Source: Rhodothermales bacterium (GTDB lineage Bacteria > Bacteroidota > Rhodothermia > Rhodothermales > JANQRZ01). From it: a stretch of DNA of 64,000 nucleotides. Positions 8,559 to 17,488 of the stretch are shown piece after piece. The stretch covers positions 62,001 through 126,000 of the forward strand of contig JBDUXZ010000037.1 of the NCBI GenBank assembly GCA_039944855.1, in the 5' to 3' direction. A program made the translations under genes and the position numbers. Positions within the stretch are counted from its first letter, which is position 1. Each line of letters opens with the position of its first letter. The notes under the pieces were generated by a model. The model searched no databases. It worked only from the letters and a program-made list of their open reading frames with translations, and was not told where the DNA came from.

Positions 8559-9872
8559 CTAGAACCGGTAGCTCACGCCCACCACGGCCGTCAGCGTCGA
8601 GAGCTCGCTCGTGACCGTCGTGCCGGGCACGCTCGACTGCCCGGTCATCGGGATCATCATCGGGCTCTGCATCGCCGAGGTCACCTCGTTGCGCGGGGCG
8701 TACTGCACGGCGGCCGAGGCCATCACGCGCGCGTTGACGAGGTACGAGAACCCCGCGCTGAGGTGGTGCTGCACGATCGCCGGCGCGGCCACGTTGAAGA
8801 AGGCCACGTCGTCGCGGATCGGGTTCTCGTTGTAGGCGTAGCCGAGGCGGACGGGCAGCCGGTCGGTGACGTCGTATTCGAGCCCGACGGCGGCGACCCA
8901 GATGCTCTCCCAGCCGAAGCCGGTGACGGCGCCGGTTTCGTCGAACGCGGCGGCCTGGAAGCCGTCTGTGTTCGCGAAGTCGAGGTAGCGGACGTCGGCC
9001 ACGAGCGTCAGCCGGTCGATCCCGCTGTAGGCGGCGGCGACCGACGCGATCAGCGGGTAGTCGAGGTTGTAGCTGAACGTGCGGTCGGCGTACGCGAAGT
9101 CGAAGTCCTGGAAGAACTGCGGGGTCTTGACCGAGATGCCGGCGGTGAGTCCCGCGTCCGTGGCGTAGTGGAACCCCAGCTGCGCGCCGAAGCCGAGCGC
9201 CGTGGCGCGCGGGCCGTCGGGATAGCCGTTCTGGTCCGGGTTCGTCGCCGGGAACGGAGCGACCTCCAGCATCCCGACGTTGAGCGTCGGGGCGAGCCCG
9301 AAGGAGAGCCGGTCGTTGAAGGCGAACGCGTACGTCGGCGCGACCTGGAAGAGCGAGAACGATGAGCGCAGCGCGCCGAAGCCGCCCGCCTCCTGCGGGA
9401 ACGTGATCGGGTTCCCGTCAGCCGTGGTCGGATCGGACGCCGCGTAGTTCACGCCGAACCCGCCGACGCCGAGCGCGCTGATCCCGAACGTGGACCGGCC
9501 GTGGGCCGGGCGGTAGACGAAACCGACCGCCGGGATCGGGAACGGGCCGGTGTCGCTCGCCGTCGTGCCGCTCAGCCGGACCGGCGGCGCGTCGGGCCCC
9601 ATCGCCCCCGTCTCGATCGTCGAGGCGAGGTCGGTCGTCGGAAACATGAGTTGGAGGCTGACGTCGAGCTGCGTCGCGTCGAGCGTGGCGATGGCGGCGG
9701 GGTTCCAGTGCAGCGCCGCGAGCCCATCGCGGGGCGCGGCCATGCCGGCCCCGGACCAGCTCTGATCGATGGGGCCGACCCCGTTGAGGACGTGGCCCGT
9801 CTGCGCCACGGCGACGGGGAGCACCCCGAGGCTGAGGACGAGCAGGCCGAGGGTGAGGTGCATGTGTCGCAT
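8559..9872 (-). CDS. OmpP1/FadL/TodX-family outer-membrane transporter
   Basis: Outer-membrane beta-barrel for hydrophobic substrates such as long-chain fatty acids or aromatic compounds, 437 residues. A signal peptide ends near VAVAQ. The mature N-terminus has the family hatch features (AGMAAPRDGLAALHWNPAA, like the NPA motif of FadL). Alternating amphipathic strands follow, ending in VGVSYRF, with the terminal Phe expected of outer-membrane proteins. The ATG at 9863 is an alternative start. A dyad centred on GGTAC lies 54-68 bp upstream. It appears to be a single-gene unit. Confidence 0.88.
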   Translation of the reverse strand: MRHMHLTLGLLVLSLGVLPVAVAQTGHVLNGVGPIDQSWSGAGMAAPRDGLAALHWNPAAIATLDATQLDVSLQLMFPTTDLASTIETGAMGPDAPPVRLSGTTASDTGPFPIPAVGFVYRPAHGRSTFGISALGVGGFGVNYAASDPTTADGNPITFPQEAGGFGALRSSFSLFQVAPTYAFAFNDRLSFGLAPTLNVGMLEVAPFPATNPDQNGYPDGPRATALGFGAQLGFHYATDAGLTAGISVKTPQFFQDFDFAYADRTFSYNLDYPLIASVAAAYSGIDRLTLVADVRYLDFANTDGFQAAAFDETGAVTGFGWESIWVAAVGLEYDVTDRLPVRLGYAYNENPIRDDVAFFNVAAPAIVQHHLSAGFSYLVNARVMASAAVQYAPRNEVTSAMQSPMMIPMTGQSSVPGTTVTSELSTLTAVVGVSYRF

Positions 9873-9925
9873 GACGTTCCTCCAAAAGAAAAGTGCGGTG
9901 CCGTGGGTGCAAGACGGGAGACCCC

Positions 9926-9940
9926 GACTCGGTACAAGTC
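9926..9940. promoter_or_regulatory. GGTAC-centred dyad upstream of fadL-like gene
   Basis: GACT-CGGTACA-AGTC, an inverted repeat. It differs by one base deletion from the ACTCGGTACCAAGT dyad found at a similar distance before a usp gene (44125-44138). Candidate shared regulator site; function inferred from recurrence only. Confidence 0.35.
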
Positions 9941-10070
9941 AGCTTAGCACGCGCTACGGCAGCATGTCGTAGTCGGCAGGGCCTCCCCCGTGCCGTCCGA
10001 AGTCGACCCGTGGAGTAGGCCCGTTGCTTAGGGCCGAGCCCTCCCCTCGCCCCCGGCTGACGGCCGTCTA

Positions 10071-10099
10071 GGCCCCGTCCCCATCCCCCGATCGGGGCC
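10071..10099 (-). terminator. GC-rich hairpin downstream of usp gene
   Basis: GGCCCCG and CGGGGCC arms around a C-rich loop, about 35 bp past the stop of the minus-strand usp gene. There is no T-run, so it may be a weak terminator or only an mRNA-stabilising stem. Confidence 0.35.
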
Positions 10100-10133
10100 T
10101 CCCCCACAGCGCGCCGACCTCATCGCACCGGCC

Positions 10134-11057
10134 TCACGCCTCGTCCCGGTCGGGCCGTTCGAGGTGGCGCATGGAGAGCACGGGGCACGGGGCGGAGCGG
10201 ATCGTCCGCTCGGTCACGCTCCCGACGAGGGCGTGCTCCAGCCCCGTCAGCCCGTGCGTCGCCATCACGACGAGGCCGGCCCCGCGCTCCTCGGCCAGTT
10301 CGATGATCTCGCGGTGGGGACGGCCGACGCAAATGTGGAACGCGGCGGCCGGGTCGCCTCCGACCTCCGCGTCGAACGCGCGGAGGTGTCGCTCGGCGCG
10401 CTCGATGAACGTCGCTTCGGCGACGCCCGGCGACACACCGAACGCCTCGGGATAAAAGACCGGGTACGGCCCCGTCTCTTCGACGACGTGCACGAGCTCG
10501 ACGGGCGCCTCGAACAGCGCGGCCGTCCGCTTCGCCGCGCCGACCGCGTTCCGGTTGGACGCGGCGAAGTCGACCGGCACGAGCACGGGCGCGTCCGGGC
10601 CGGGTGCCGTCCGCACCGCCGCGTTCGGGACCGTCAGCACGGGGCACGGCGCGAGGCGGACGACCTCTTCGGCCACGCTCCCCGCGAGGAGGTGGCGCAC
10701 GCCGCGCCGCCCGTGCGTGCCGACCACGACGAGGTCGGCCCCGACCTCCCGCACGTAGTCGAGCAGCACCTCGGCTGCGACCTCGCCGCGCCGGACGACG
10801 ACCTCCGGCCCGATCACGTCGAGCGCTTCGTCGCCGCCGAGCGCGGCCTCGGCGAAGGCGCGGGTACGAGCTTCCAGCACGTCGGTCGGCTCCTCCGGCT
10901 GCGGGAGGCTCCCGAGGTCAAGGTTGAAGATGGACGCGGCGTGGACGAGGTGGAGGCGGGCGTGGAGCCGCTCGGCGAGGTCGGCAGCGCGGACGAGCGC
11001 GGCCTCGGACCCCTCGGAGAAGTCGAGGCCGGCAACGACGGTACGAACGTCAGTCAT
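10134..11057 (-). CDS. Universal stress protein, tandem UspA domains
   Basis: 307-residue cytoplasmic protein with two UspA folds in tandem. Each domain opens with a hydrophobic strand followed by DFSEGS- or DFAASN-like turns and closes with the ATP-binding glycine pattern G-2x-G-9x-G-S (GTHGRRG...AGS and ATHGLTG...VGS), so both halves should bind ATP. The start is the ATG giving MTDVRTVVAGLDFSEG; the longer frame upstream is spurious. It lies 20 bp after the small secreted protein gene. It is one of seven tandem Usp proteins in the window. Confidence 0.9.
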   Translation of the reverse strand: MTDVRTVVAGLDFSEGSEAALVRAADLAERLHARLHLVHAASIFNLDLGSLPQPEEPTDVLEARTRAFAEAALGGDEALDVIGPEVVVRRGEVAAEVLLDYVREVGADLVVVGTHGRRGVRHLLAGSVAEEVVRLAPCPVLTVPNAAVRTAPGPDAPVLVPVDFAASNRNAVGAAKRTAALFEAPVELVHVVEETGPYPVFYPEAFGVSPGVAEATFIERAERHLRAFDAEVGGDPAAAFHICVGRPHREIIELAEERGAGLVVMATHGLTGLEHALVGSVTERTIRSAPCPVLSMRHLERPDRDEA

Positions 11058-11077
11058 GGTCGTGGGGGTTGGGCGAG

Positions 11078-11509
11078 CTATCTCCGACCGCGCGGGCCGG
11101 TCGCGCCGCGGCGCCAGCCGCGCCACGCGGGGTGCCCGGCGTCGTCGCGGAGGACGAGGACGGCGTCGCCGCGCTGCACCTCGCGGGCGATCACGATGGG
11201 CTCGCGGTCGAGCGTGACGCGAGAGCCGACGATGACGACGGCGTCTCCCGCGTCGATCTGCTCGTCCTGGCCTTCGAGATACCACGACGGGCCGAGGTGG
11301 ACGGGGACGGCCTCGCCGTCAGCATCGACGACGAGGTGGACGCCGTAGCCGGTGCCACGCCGGTCCGGGTGCATCGCGACGCTCCGCACGGTGCCGCGCA
11401 GCGTCTCGACGGTGGAGAGATCGTACTTCGGCCCTTCGGCGGGCGGGCCGGACTGCGCCCAGGCCGGGGTGGCGAGGAGCAGGGCGAGGACAACGAGAAG
11501 TGCTTTCAT
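11078..11509 (-). CDS. Secreted small protein, OB-like, unknown function
   Basis: 143-residue protein with a Sec signal peptide (MKALLVVLALLLATPAWAQ). The mature part is mostly short beta strands (LRGTVRSVAMHP, YGVHLVVDADGEAVPVHLGP, GDAVVIVGSRVTLD) and looks like an exported OB-type fold of the kind seen in small periplasmic proteins with metal or redox neighbours. The C-terminus is Arg/Gly-rich. No family name can be assigned with confidence. It lies between the membrane protein gene 11570-12052 and the usp gene, probably in one transcript. Confidence 0.7.
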   Translation of the reverse strand: MKALLVVLALLLATPAWAQSGPPAEGPKYDLSTVETLRGTVRSVAMHPDRRGTGYGVHLVVDADGEAVPVHLGPSWYLEGQDEQIDAGDAVVIVGSRVTLDREPIVIAREVQRGDAVLVLRDDAGHPAWRGWRRGATGPRGRR

Positions 11510-11569
11510 GGCAGTGTGGGCTTAACGTGAGGGCGAGCCCCCGGACGAACGACGACAGGTAGGCCGACG

Positions 11570-12052
11570 TCAGTCGTCGTCAACTTCGTATGCGCCGGGG
11601 TTCGCCGATGTAGGGGTAGCGCGGATCTCGGGGTGGTTGATCTGCCCGCCGAGGTTCGCGACGTAGCCGATCCACCCGCCCGCCGCGAGGGCGAGCACGA
11701 GCGCCAGCGCCGTCGCCGAGCGCGGCACGGCCTTCGTCCGAAAACTGACGAGCAGCAGCAGCGCCACGACCCCGACGACGCCGACGGCGACCGCGGCCCC
11801 GAGCGCGGCGTCCTCGTGCGCCTCGATCGCCACCTCCGAGACGCCGACCTGATGCTCCACGAGGTCTTCGGCCTCCTCGCCGGAGAGGTAGACGGGCAGC
11901 ACGAGGAGCCCCGCGAGCACGAGCAGGCCGAGGCTCGCACGCGCGACGCCGTCGTTCTTTCCGACGAGCGCCCAGACGAGCCCGAGCGTCGCGAAGACGA
12001 TCCCGAAGAGCGGGGCGTGGTTGAGGATGAGGTGGAGGTGAGCGGCACTCAT
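11570..12052 (-). CDS. Four-helix membrane protein, DUF2231-like
   Basis: 160-residue inner-membrane protein with about four hydrophobic helices. The N-terminus MSAAHLHLILNHAPLFGIVF has the His-rich LHLxxNHxPxxG pattern seen in DUF2231-like proteins of Bacteroidota, often found near cytochromes or metal-handling genes. A conserved-looking HQVGVSEVAIEAHEDAA loop separates helices 2 and 3. The tail is acidic. It is followed by a secreted protein gene and preceded by a cupin gene at 60-63-bp gaps. Function unknown. Confidence 0.7.
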   Translation of the reverse strand: MSAAHLHLILNHAPLFGIVFATLGLVWALVGKNDGVARASLGLLVLAGLLVLPVYLSGEEAEDLVEHQVGVSEVAIEAHEDAALGAAVAVGVVGVVALLLLVSFRTKAVPRSATALALVLALAAGGWIGYVANLGGQINHPEIRATPTSANPGAYEVDDD

Positions 12053-12115
12053 GGCGTCAGCAGTTGAGCGTTCAGCGTGGAGGGCGCGAGTTCAGAGAAC
12101 GCGCGTTGGACGGAG

Positions 12116-12901
12116 TCACCGGGGGCGTATCAGCACGGCCCGGGCGTCCTCGATGGCTTCGAGGGCGTGGGCGACGCCGCCCGGCAGGACGAGGCCCTCG
12201 CCGGTGCGGAGCGTGTGCACGTCGTCGCCCACGGTCACGCGCACGGCGCCTTCGGTCACGAGCAAGAAGGCTTCGACGGGCACGGTGTGAGCGGGAAGCC
12301 CCTGCCCTGCCCGGAAAGCAAACCCTTTCACGCGGGTATTCCCGTCGTACAAGTCAGCCGTCGTGAAGGGCGCATCGTCGGAATCGGGAAGCAGGGGCAG
12401 GGCGGAGAAAGCCGACGAGGGCATGTCGGGAAGCGGAGTCGGCTCATGAGCGCGGTCCATCCCCCGCGCCACGAACTCGCTCACCGCACGGTGGGCGTGC
12501 TGCCGGATGAGCGCCACGACCTCGGGATCGTCCGATGTCTCGACCACCCGCACGCCGCGCGGCGTTGCCTCGACCTCCATCGAGATGGCGTCGGCGTGCT
12601 CGAAGATGGCGGCGAAGAGCGGGTCCCACCGCCGCATCGGCTGCCCCGATGCCAGCCGGTCCTTCATCTGACGGACGTGCTCGCGGATCCGCGCCGCGAC
12701 GGCGGGATCGTCGGACTCGGTCCACGTCTCGACGCCGTCAGGCCGGTCGACGACGCGGCGCTCGATGGCTTCGTGGTCGGCGAGGAGGGCGTGGATGGTG
12801 TCGTGGTGGGCACCGCCTCCCTGCCCCATCCGGTCGCCCTGAGCGTGGGCCGCTGGCAGGGCGAGTAGGGCAGCGAGGAGGACGAGCAGTCGGGGCGTCA
12901 T
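12116..12901 (-). CDS. Secreted helical domain fused to a C-terminal cupin
   Basis: 262-residue exported protein. A signal peptide (ending PAAHAQ) precedes an all-helical region with HHDTIHALLADHEAIERRV, VETWTESDD and RWDPLFAAIF blocks, a pattern known from uncharacterised exported proteins of metal- or nitrite-handling clusters. From about residue 175 comes a cupin barrel (LPAHTVPVEAFLLVTEG and LVLPGGVAHALEA), with histidines placed as in metal-binding cupins. The ATG at 12901 is chosen because it gives the signal peptide. The fusion of these two parts is unusual to my knowledge. It is the first gene of a run that ends in a usp gene. Confidence 0.7.
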   Translation of the reverse strand: MTPRLLVLLAALLALPAAHAQGDRMGQGGGAHHDTIHALLADHEAIERRVVDRPDGVETWTESDDPAVAARIREHVRQMKDRLASGQPMRRWDPLFAAIFEHADAISMEVEATPRGVRVVETSDDPEVVALIRQHAHRAVSEFVARGMDRAHEPTPLPDMPSSAFSALPLLPDSDDAPFTTADLYDGNTRVKGFAFRAGQGLPAHTVPVEAFLLVTEGAVRVTVGDDVHTLRTGEGLVLPGGVAHALEAIEDARAVLIRPR

Positions 12902-12966
12902 CGGTTTGGGCGTTTGAGAGTCAATGGAGACCGGCAATTCCGCATCGCATCGTGCGGTTACCGAGT

Positions 12967-13092
12967 TCAGCACGGTCGGGCTATCGCTAGAACCGGCGCG
13001 GCAACGATCAGCAGCAGGGAGACGAGGAGCAGTTTCGTGACGGCGGATCGGATTGGGAGTAGAGGGAGTGGGCGATGCACGGGGGCTTTCAT
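12967..13092 (-). CDS. 41-residue single-pass membrane peptide
   Basis: A short frame beginning at an ATG that overlaps the tolC-like stop in an ATGA (13089-13092), as every other junction of this operon does. It encodes a basic N-terminus (MKAPVHRPLPLLPIR) and one hydrophobic helix (KLLLVSLLLIVAAPVLAI), then ends RPC. It could be a small accessory subunit of the metal efflux pump or a chance frame. The coupling and clean membrane segment favour translation. Confidence 0.45.
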   Translation of the reverse strand: MKAPVHRPLPLLPIRSAVTKLLLVSLLLIVAAPVLAIARPC

Positions 13093-14336
13093 CGACTCGC
13101 CGCGAGAGCGCCGGGGAAGACGAGCGCGCGGCCCGTGAACCGCTCCAGCTCGGCGAGGCGGAGGAAATAGTCGCGGAGGGCCGCGGCGTAGCGTTCTTCG
13201 GCGGCGAGCGCCGTCCGCTGCGCGTCGAGGAGCGCGAAGAGCGGGACCTCGCCGAGGAGGTAGCCCTCGTACGAGCGGGCGACGAGCGTGTCGGCCTGCG
13301 GGCCGACGACGTCGCGGTAGCGGGTCACCTGGGCGAGCGCGGCGCGGTAGCCCGTCCACGCGGCCTCGGCCTCGGCCGCGAGTTGGATTGCTGTCGCTTC
13401 TCGCGCCCACGTCTGCTCGCGGAGCCGGGCCTCGGCCACGGCGCGCGGGCCGCGAACCGACGGCGTGCCCGGAATCGGAATCCGCAAGCCGACCTGGAAG
13501 CCGACCGTATTGAACCCGTCGCCGAAGTCCTGCGGGAAGACCTCGACGGCGAGGCCGGGGAAGCGCGCGCCCTTCGCCTCGCGCACGCCGAGGCCGGCGG
13601 CGGCCACGCTCGCGCGGGCGCTCTGCGCTTCGGGCAACGACGGTAGCCCGCCGACCACGTCGGCGCGCGCCACGTCCACAGGCCGGAACGCGAGCGGCCC
13701 CGGCGTCACGACCTCGACCTCGGCCCCGAGCGCGGCGGCGGCGGCGACCACCAGGCGGGATCGGGCGAGCGCCTGTTCGGCTTCCACGAGCGCGGCCTCG
13801 GCTCCGGCGCGTTCGATCTCGGCGCGCATCGTCTCCAGCCCGGCGGCCTCGCCCACGTCCTCGCGCAGCCGCGCCGCCTCAACGAGCTGATCGGCGAGGG
13901 CGACGGCCTCGGCCCGCAATTCGATCAGCCGCTCGGCGTACATCACGCCCACGAACGCCTGCTCGACGTTCTGCCGGAGCAGGGTCCGCCGCGCCTCGGC
14001 GTCGAGCCGGAGCGCGTCGGCCTCGGCGTCGATGCGGCGAAGCCCGAAATACGTGGCGAACGGCGAAGCCAGCGACTGCCCGAAGACGAACCGCTGCTCG
14101 GCGAAGCCGTCGCCGTCGATCCCTTCGCGGGCGTACGACAGCGTCGGCGCGTCGAGGCCGAACCCGAGGAGGCGCTGCCCACGGTTCACAGCGAGCGCGG
14201 CCTGCAACCGGCCGAGGTCGGGGTGCTCGGCCTCGACGCGGGCGAGAGCGTCGTACACCGTCAGCGGCTGCGCCTGAGCCGGACCCATCAGCAGCACGGC
14301 GGCGAGGGCGAGAAGGATGAGCGCGAGGCGGGTCAT
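13089..14336 (-). CDS. TolC-family channel of heavy-metal efflux (CzcC-like)
   Basis: 415-residue outer-membrane component of the RND pump encoded upstream. It has a signal peptide (MTRLALILLALAAVLLMGPAQAQ) and two long helical OEP repeats. It contains the LRIPIPG-like segment typical of CzcC proteins. The ATG at 14336 overlaps the czcA-like stop in an ATGA; the frame continues far upstream but that part is a shadow of the pump gene. Probably exports divalent metal cations delivered by the CzcA/CzcB-like pair. Confidence 0.87.
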   Translation of the reverse strand: MTRLALILLALAAVLLMGPAQAQPLTVYDALARVEAEHPDLGRLQAALAVNRGQRLLGFGLDAPTLSYAREGIDGDGFAEQRFVFGQSLASPFATYFGLRRIDAEADALRLDAEARRTLLRQNVEQAFVGVMYAERLIELRAEAVALADQLVEAARLREDVGEAAGLETMRAEIERAGAEAALVEAEQALARSRLVVAAAAALGAEVEVVTPGPLAFRPVDVARADVVGGLPSLPEAQSARASVAAAGLGVREAKGARFPGLAVEVFPQDFGDGFNTVGFQVGLRIPIPGTPSVRGPRAVAEARLREQTWAREATAIQLAAEAEAAWTGYRAALAQVTRYRDVVGPQADTLVARSYEGYLLGEVPLFALLDAQRTALAAEERYAAALRDYFLRLAELERFTGRALVFPGALAASR

Positions 14337-17300
14337 GCCGAGACCTCGTGGGTTGATACGGCGGGGAGGCCTTCGGCGACGCCGTCGCCGCCGAAGTCGT
14401 GGTGGCCGGGGTCGGGCGGGAGCCGGTCGTCCTTCTCGATCCACGCGTAGACGACGGGCAGCACGAGGAGCGTCAGGAGGGTGCTCGTGATCAGCCCGCC
14501 GATGACGACGGTGGCGAGCGGGCGCTGCACTTCGCTCCCCGGCCCCACGTTGAAAGCCATCGGGATGAAGCCGAGCGAGGCCACGAGCGCCGTCATCAGA
14601 ACCGGCCGGAGCCGGTCGGCGGCGCCGTCGAGCGCGGCCTCGCGGACGGATTTGCCCTCGCGGCGGAGGTGGTTGAGGTGCTCGATGAGCACGATCCCGT
14701 TGAGCACGGCCACGCCGAAGAGCGCGACGAACCCGATGCTCGCCGACACGCTCAGGTACAGCCCGCGCATCCACAGCAGGAAGATGCCGCCGGAGAGCGC
14801 GAGCGGGAGGTTGAGGAAGACGAGGAGCGCGTAGCGGACCGCGCCGAACATGAGGTAGAGTAGCCCGAGGATGATGAAGAGCGCGAGCGGCACGACGAAG
14901 AGGAGGTGCTGCGTCGCCCGCTGCTGGTCCTCGAACGCGCCGCCGTACGTGAGAAACACGCCCGCCGGCACGTCCACCTCGGCGTCGATGGCGGCCTGCA
15001 GGTTCGCCACGTACGTCCCGATGTCGAGCCCGTCGAGGTTGATCCCGACGATGACGCGACGCCAGCCGTTCTCGCGGGCGATCTCGCGCGGGCCTTCCTC
15101 GGCCGTGACGAGCGCGACGCGGTTCAGGGGAATCGTCTCGCCGTTCGACAGGCTCACGGGCGCGTCCATGATCCGGCGCGGGTCCGAGCGCGCGGCCTCG
15201 GGGTAGCGCACGACGATGTCGAACCGCCGCTGCCCCTCGAACACCTCGCTCACGGCCTGCCCGCCGAGCCCGGCCTCGATCGTGCGCTGCACGTCCTCCA
15301 CGTTGAGCCCGTACGCCGCCACCGCCTCGCGGTCCACCTCGACGTTGAGGTACGGCTGCCCTTCGGTCTGCTCGACGAAGAAGTTGCCCGTACCCTCCAG
15401 CCCCGGCAGCACGCGCGCGATCTGGTCGGCGACGGCGCCGAGCGTCTCCAAATCCTCGCCGAACACCTTCACGGCGAGGTCGGACTTGACGCCGCTCGTG
15501 AGCTCGTCGACGCGCATCGCGATCGGCTGCGTGAAGTTGTACGCGAGGCCGGGCTCGGTTTCCAAGAGGGGGCGGATCTGCTCCTGAATGTCCTCCTTCG
15601 TCATCCCGTCGCGCCACGCGTCGCGCGGCTTGAGGACGACCCACACATCCGTCTGGTGGACGCCCATCCAGTCATTCGCGAGGTCGCTCCGCCCGGTTTT
15701 GGGGACGACGGTCTCGACCTCGGGCACGCGGCGCATGATCTCGCCCGCGAGCCAGTTCGCGTTCTCGACGCTCTCGGCGAGCGTCACGCTCGGCATCCGC
15801 ACCTGCTCGACGAGGATGCTCCCCTCGTCGAGCTCGGGCAGGAACTCGGTCCCCATCCGGCTCATCAGCACGAGTGAGAGCACGAATACGGCGAGCGCGA
15901 CACCGACGATCTGCACGCGGCGGTGGAGGTGCTTTTCGAGCCCGCGCCGGTACCACGGCCGCAGCCACTCCATCACCCGGTTGCGGCGGACTTTCACGCC
16001 CTTGCGGAAGACGAGCGCCGCCACGGCCGGGACGTAGACGAGCGCGAGCAGGAGCGAGCCGAACACGGCCGTCGCGACCGTGATCGCCATCGGGCGGAAG
16101 AGGATGCCCTCGGTGCCGGAGAACGTCGCGACGGGCACGTACACCATGAGGATGATGAGGACGCCGAAGAAGATGGGCCGCGCCACCTCGTGCGCCGCCT
16201 CGCGCATGATCTGGACGGCCGGGCGCTTCCCCCGCTCGCTCTCCAGCCGCGACACCATGTTCTCGATCATCACGACCGAGCCGTCGACGACCATCCCGAA
16301 GTCGATGGCGCCGAGGCTCATGAGGTTGGCGGCGAGGCCGAACTCGCGCATCCCGATGAAGGCGAAGAGCATCGAGAGCGGGATCACGCTCGCCACGATG
16401 AGCGCGCCGCGGATCTCGCCGAGGAGCAGCAGGAGCACGGCGATGACGAAGAAGCCGCCTTCGAGCAAGTTCGTCTGCACCGTGTGCGTCGTCCGCTCGA
16501 CGAGGTCGGCCTGGTCGTAGAATTTTTCGACGCGGACGCCTTCGGGCAGGCCGGGCCGGATCTCTTCCAGCTTGGTCTCGACGGCGCCGATCACCTCGCG
16601 GCCGTTCCCGCCGCGCAGCATCATCACGATGCCGGTCACGACTTCGCCTTCGCCGTCTTTCGTGACGGCGCCCTGCCGGAGCTGCCGCCCGAGACGGACC
16701 TCGGCCACGTCGCGCAGGAAGACGGGCCGCCCGCCGCGCTCGGCCACGACGACACGCTCCAGATCCTCGGCCGTGCGGATCAGCCCGTAGCCTCGGATGA
16801 TGTACTGCTCGCGGTTGTGCTCCAGATAGTTTCCGCCTGCGACGCCGTTGTTCGCCGCGATCGCGTCCATCACGTCGCCGAGGCCGACGCCCGCGGCGCG
16901 CAGCCGGGCCGGGTCGGCGAGCACGTCATATTGCTTGACGTGGCCGCCGAAGGCCGTGATCTCGGTGACGCCGGGGATTGTCTTGAGCTGCGGGCCGACG
17001 AGCCAGTCCTGCGTCTCGCGCAGTTCCGTCAACGAGTGGCCCTCGCCCTCGACGGTGTACTGGTAGATCTCGCCGAGCGCCGTCGAGATCGGCCCGAGCT
17101 GCGGCGCGTCGACGCCGTCGGGGAGCGCGTCGACGACGCTCTGCACGCGCTGGGCGACGAGCTGGCGCGCGAAGTAGATGTCGGTCCCCTCGTCGAACTC
17201 GACCGTCACGGCGGAGAGCCCGAACTGCGAGATCGAGCGGACCTCCTTCACGTCCGGCAGCCCGTTCATCACCGTCTCAATTGGGAAGCTCACCAGGCGC

Positions 17301-17488
17301 TCCACGTCAAGCGGCGAGTAGCGGCCGGACTTCGTGATGACGAGGACCTGCACCGGCGTCACGTCCGGGAGCGAATTGATGGGCAGCTGCGTGAGGGAGA
17401 CCACGCCGCCGACGGCGACGAGCGCCACGAGCGCGAGGGCGACGAACTTCTGCCGCAGGCTGAAATCGATGAGGGCCTTGAGCATCAT
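14333..17488 (-). CDS. czcA: CzcA-type heavy-metal RND efflux pump
   Basis: 1051-residue proton-driven pump of the inner membrane. It has twelve hydrophobic helices in the RND order, with large periplasmic loops after helix 1 and helix 7. Helix 4 carries DFGMVVDGSVVMIEN, in which Asp396 and Asp402 match the DFG-xxx-D signature of Co/Zn/Cd/Ni pumps (HME1-3) rather than the copper/silver CusA type. PDVTPVQV near the N-terminus is also family-typical. Two ATGs in tandem (17488 and 17485) are possible. It overlaps the adaptor gene upstream and the channel gene downstream by 4 nt each. Confidence 0.92.
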   Translation of the reverse strand: MMLKALIDFSLRQKFVALALVALVAVGGVVSLTQLPINSLPDVTPVQVLVITKSGRYSPLDVERLVSFPIETVMNGLPDVKEVRSISQFGLSAVTVEFDEGTDIYFARQLVAQRVQSVVDALPDGVDAPQLGPISTALGEIYQYTVEGEGHSLTELRETQDWLVGPQLKTIPGVTEITAFGGHVKQYDVLADPARLRAAGVGLGDVMDAIAANNGVAGGNYLEHNREQYIIRGYGLIRTAEDLERVVVAERGGRPVFLRDVAEVRLGRQLRQGAVTKDGEGEVVTGIVMMLRGGNGREVIGAVETKLEEIRPGLPEGVRVEKFYDQADLVERTTHTVQTNLLEGGFFVIAVLLLLLGEIRGALIVASVIPLSMLFAFIGMREFGLAANLMSLGAIDFGMVVDGSVVMIENMVSRLESERGKRPAVQIMREAAHEVARPIFFGVLIILMVYVPVATFSGTEGILFRPMAITVATAVFGSLLLALVYVPAVAALVFRKGVKVRRNRVMEWLRPWYRRGLEKHLHRRVQIVGVALAVFVLSLVLMSRMGTEFLPELDEGSILVEQVRMPSVTLAESVENANWLAGEIMRRVPEVETVVPKTGRSDLANDWMGVHQTDVWVVLKPRDAWRDGMTKEDIQEQIRPLLETEPGLAYNFTQPIAMRVDELTSGVKSDLAVKVFGEDLETLGAVADQIARVLPGLEGTGNFFVEQTEGQPYLNVEVDREAVAAYGLNVEDVQRTIEAGLGGQAVSEVFEGQRRFDIVVRYPEAARSDPRRIMDAPVSLSNGETIPLNRVALVTAEEGPREIARENGWRRVIVGINLDGLDIGTYVANLQAAIDAEVDVPAGVFLTYGGAFEDQQRATQHLLFVVPLALFIILGLLYLMFGAVRYALLVFLNLPLALSGGIFLLWMRGLYLSVSASIGFVALFGVAVLNGIVLIEHLNHLRREGKSVREAALDGAADRLRPVLMTALVASLGFIPMAFNVGPGSEVQRPLATVVIGGLITSTLLTLLVLPVVYAWIEKDDRLPPDPGHHDFGGDGVAEGLPAVSTHEVSA

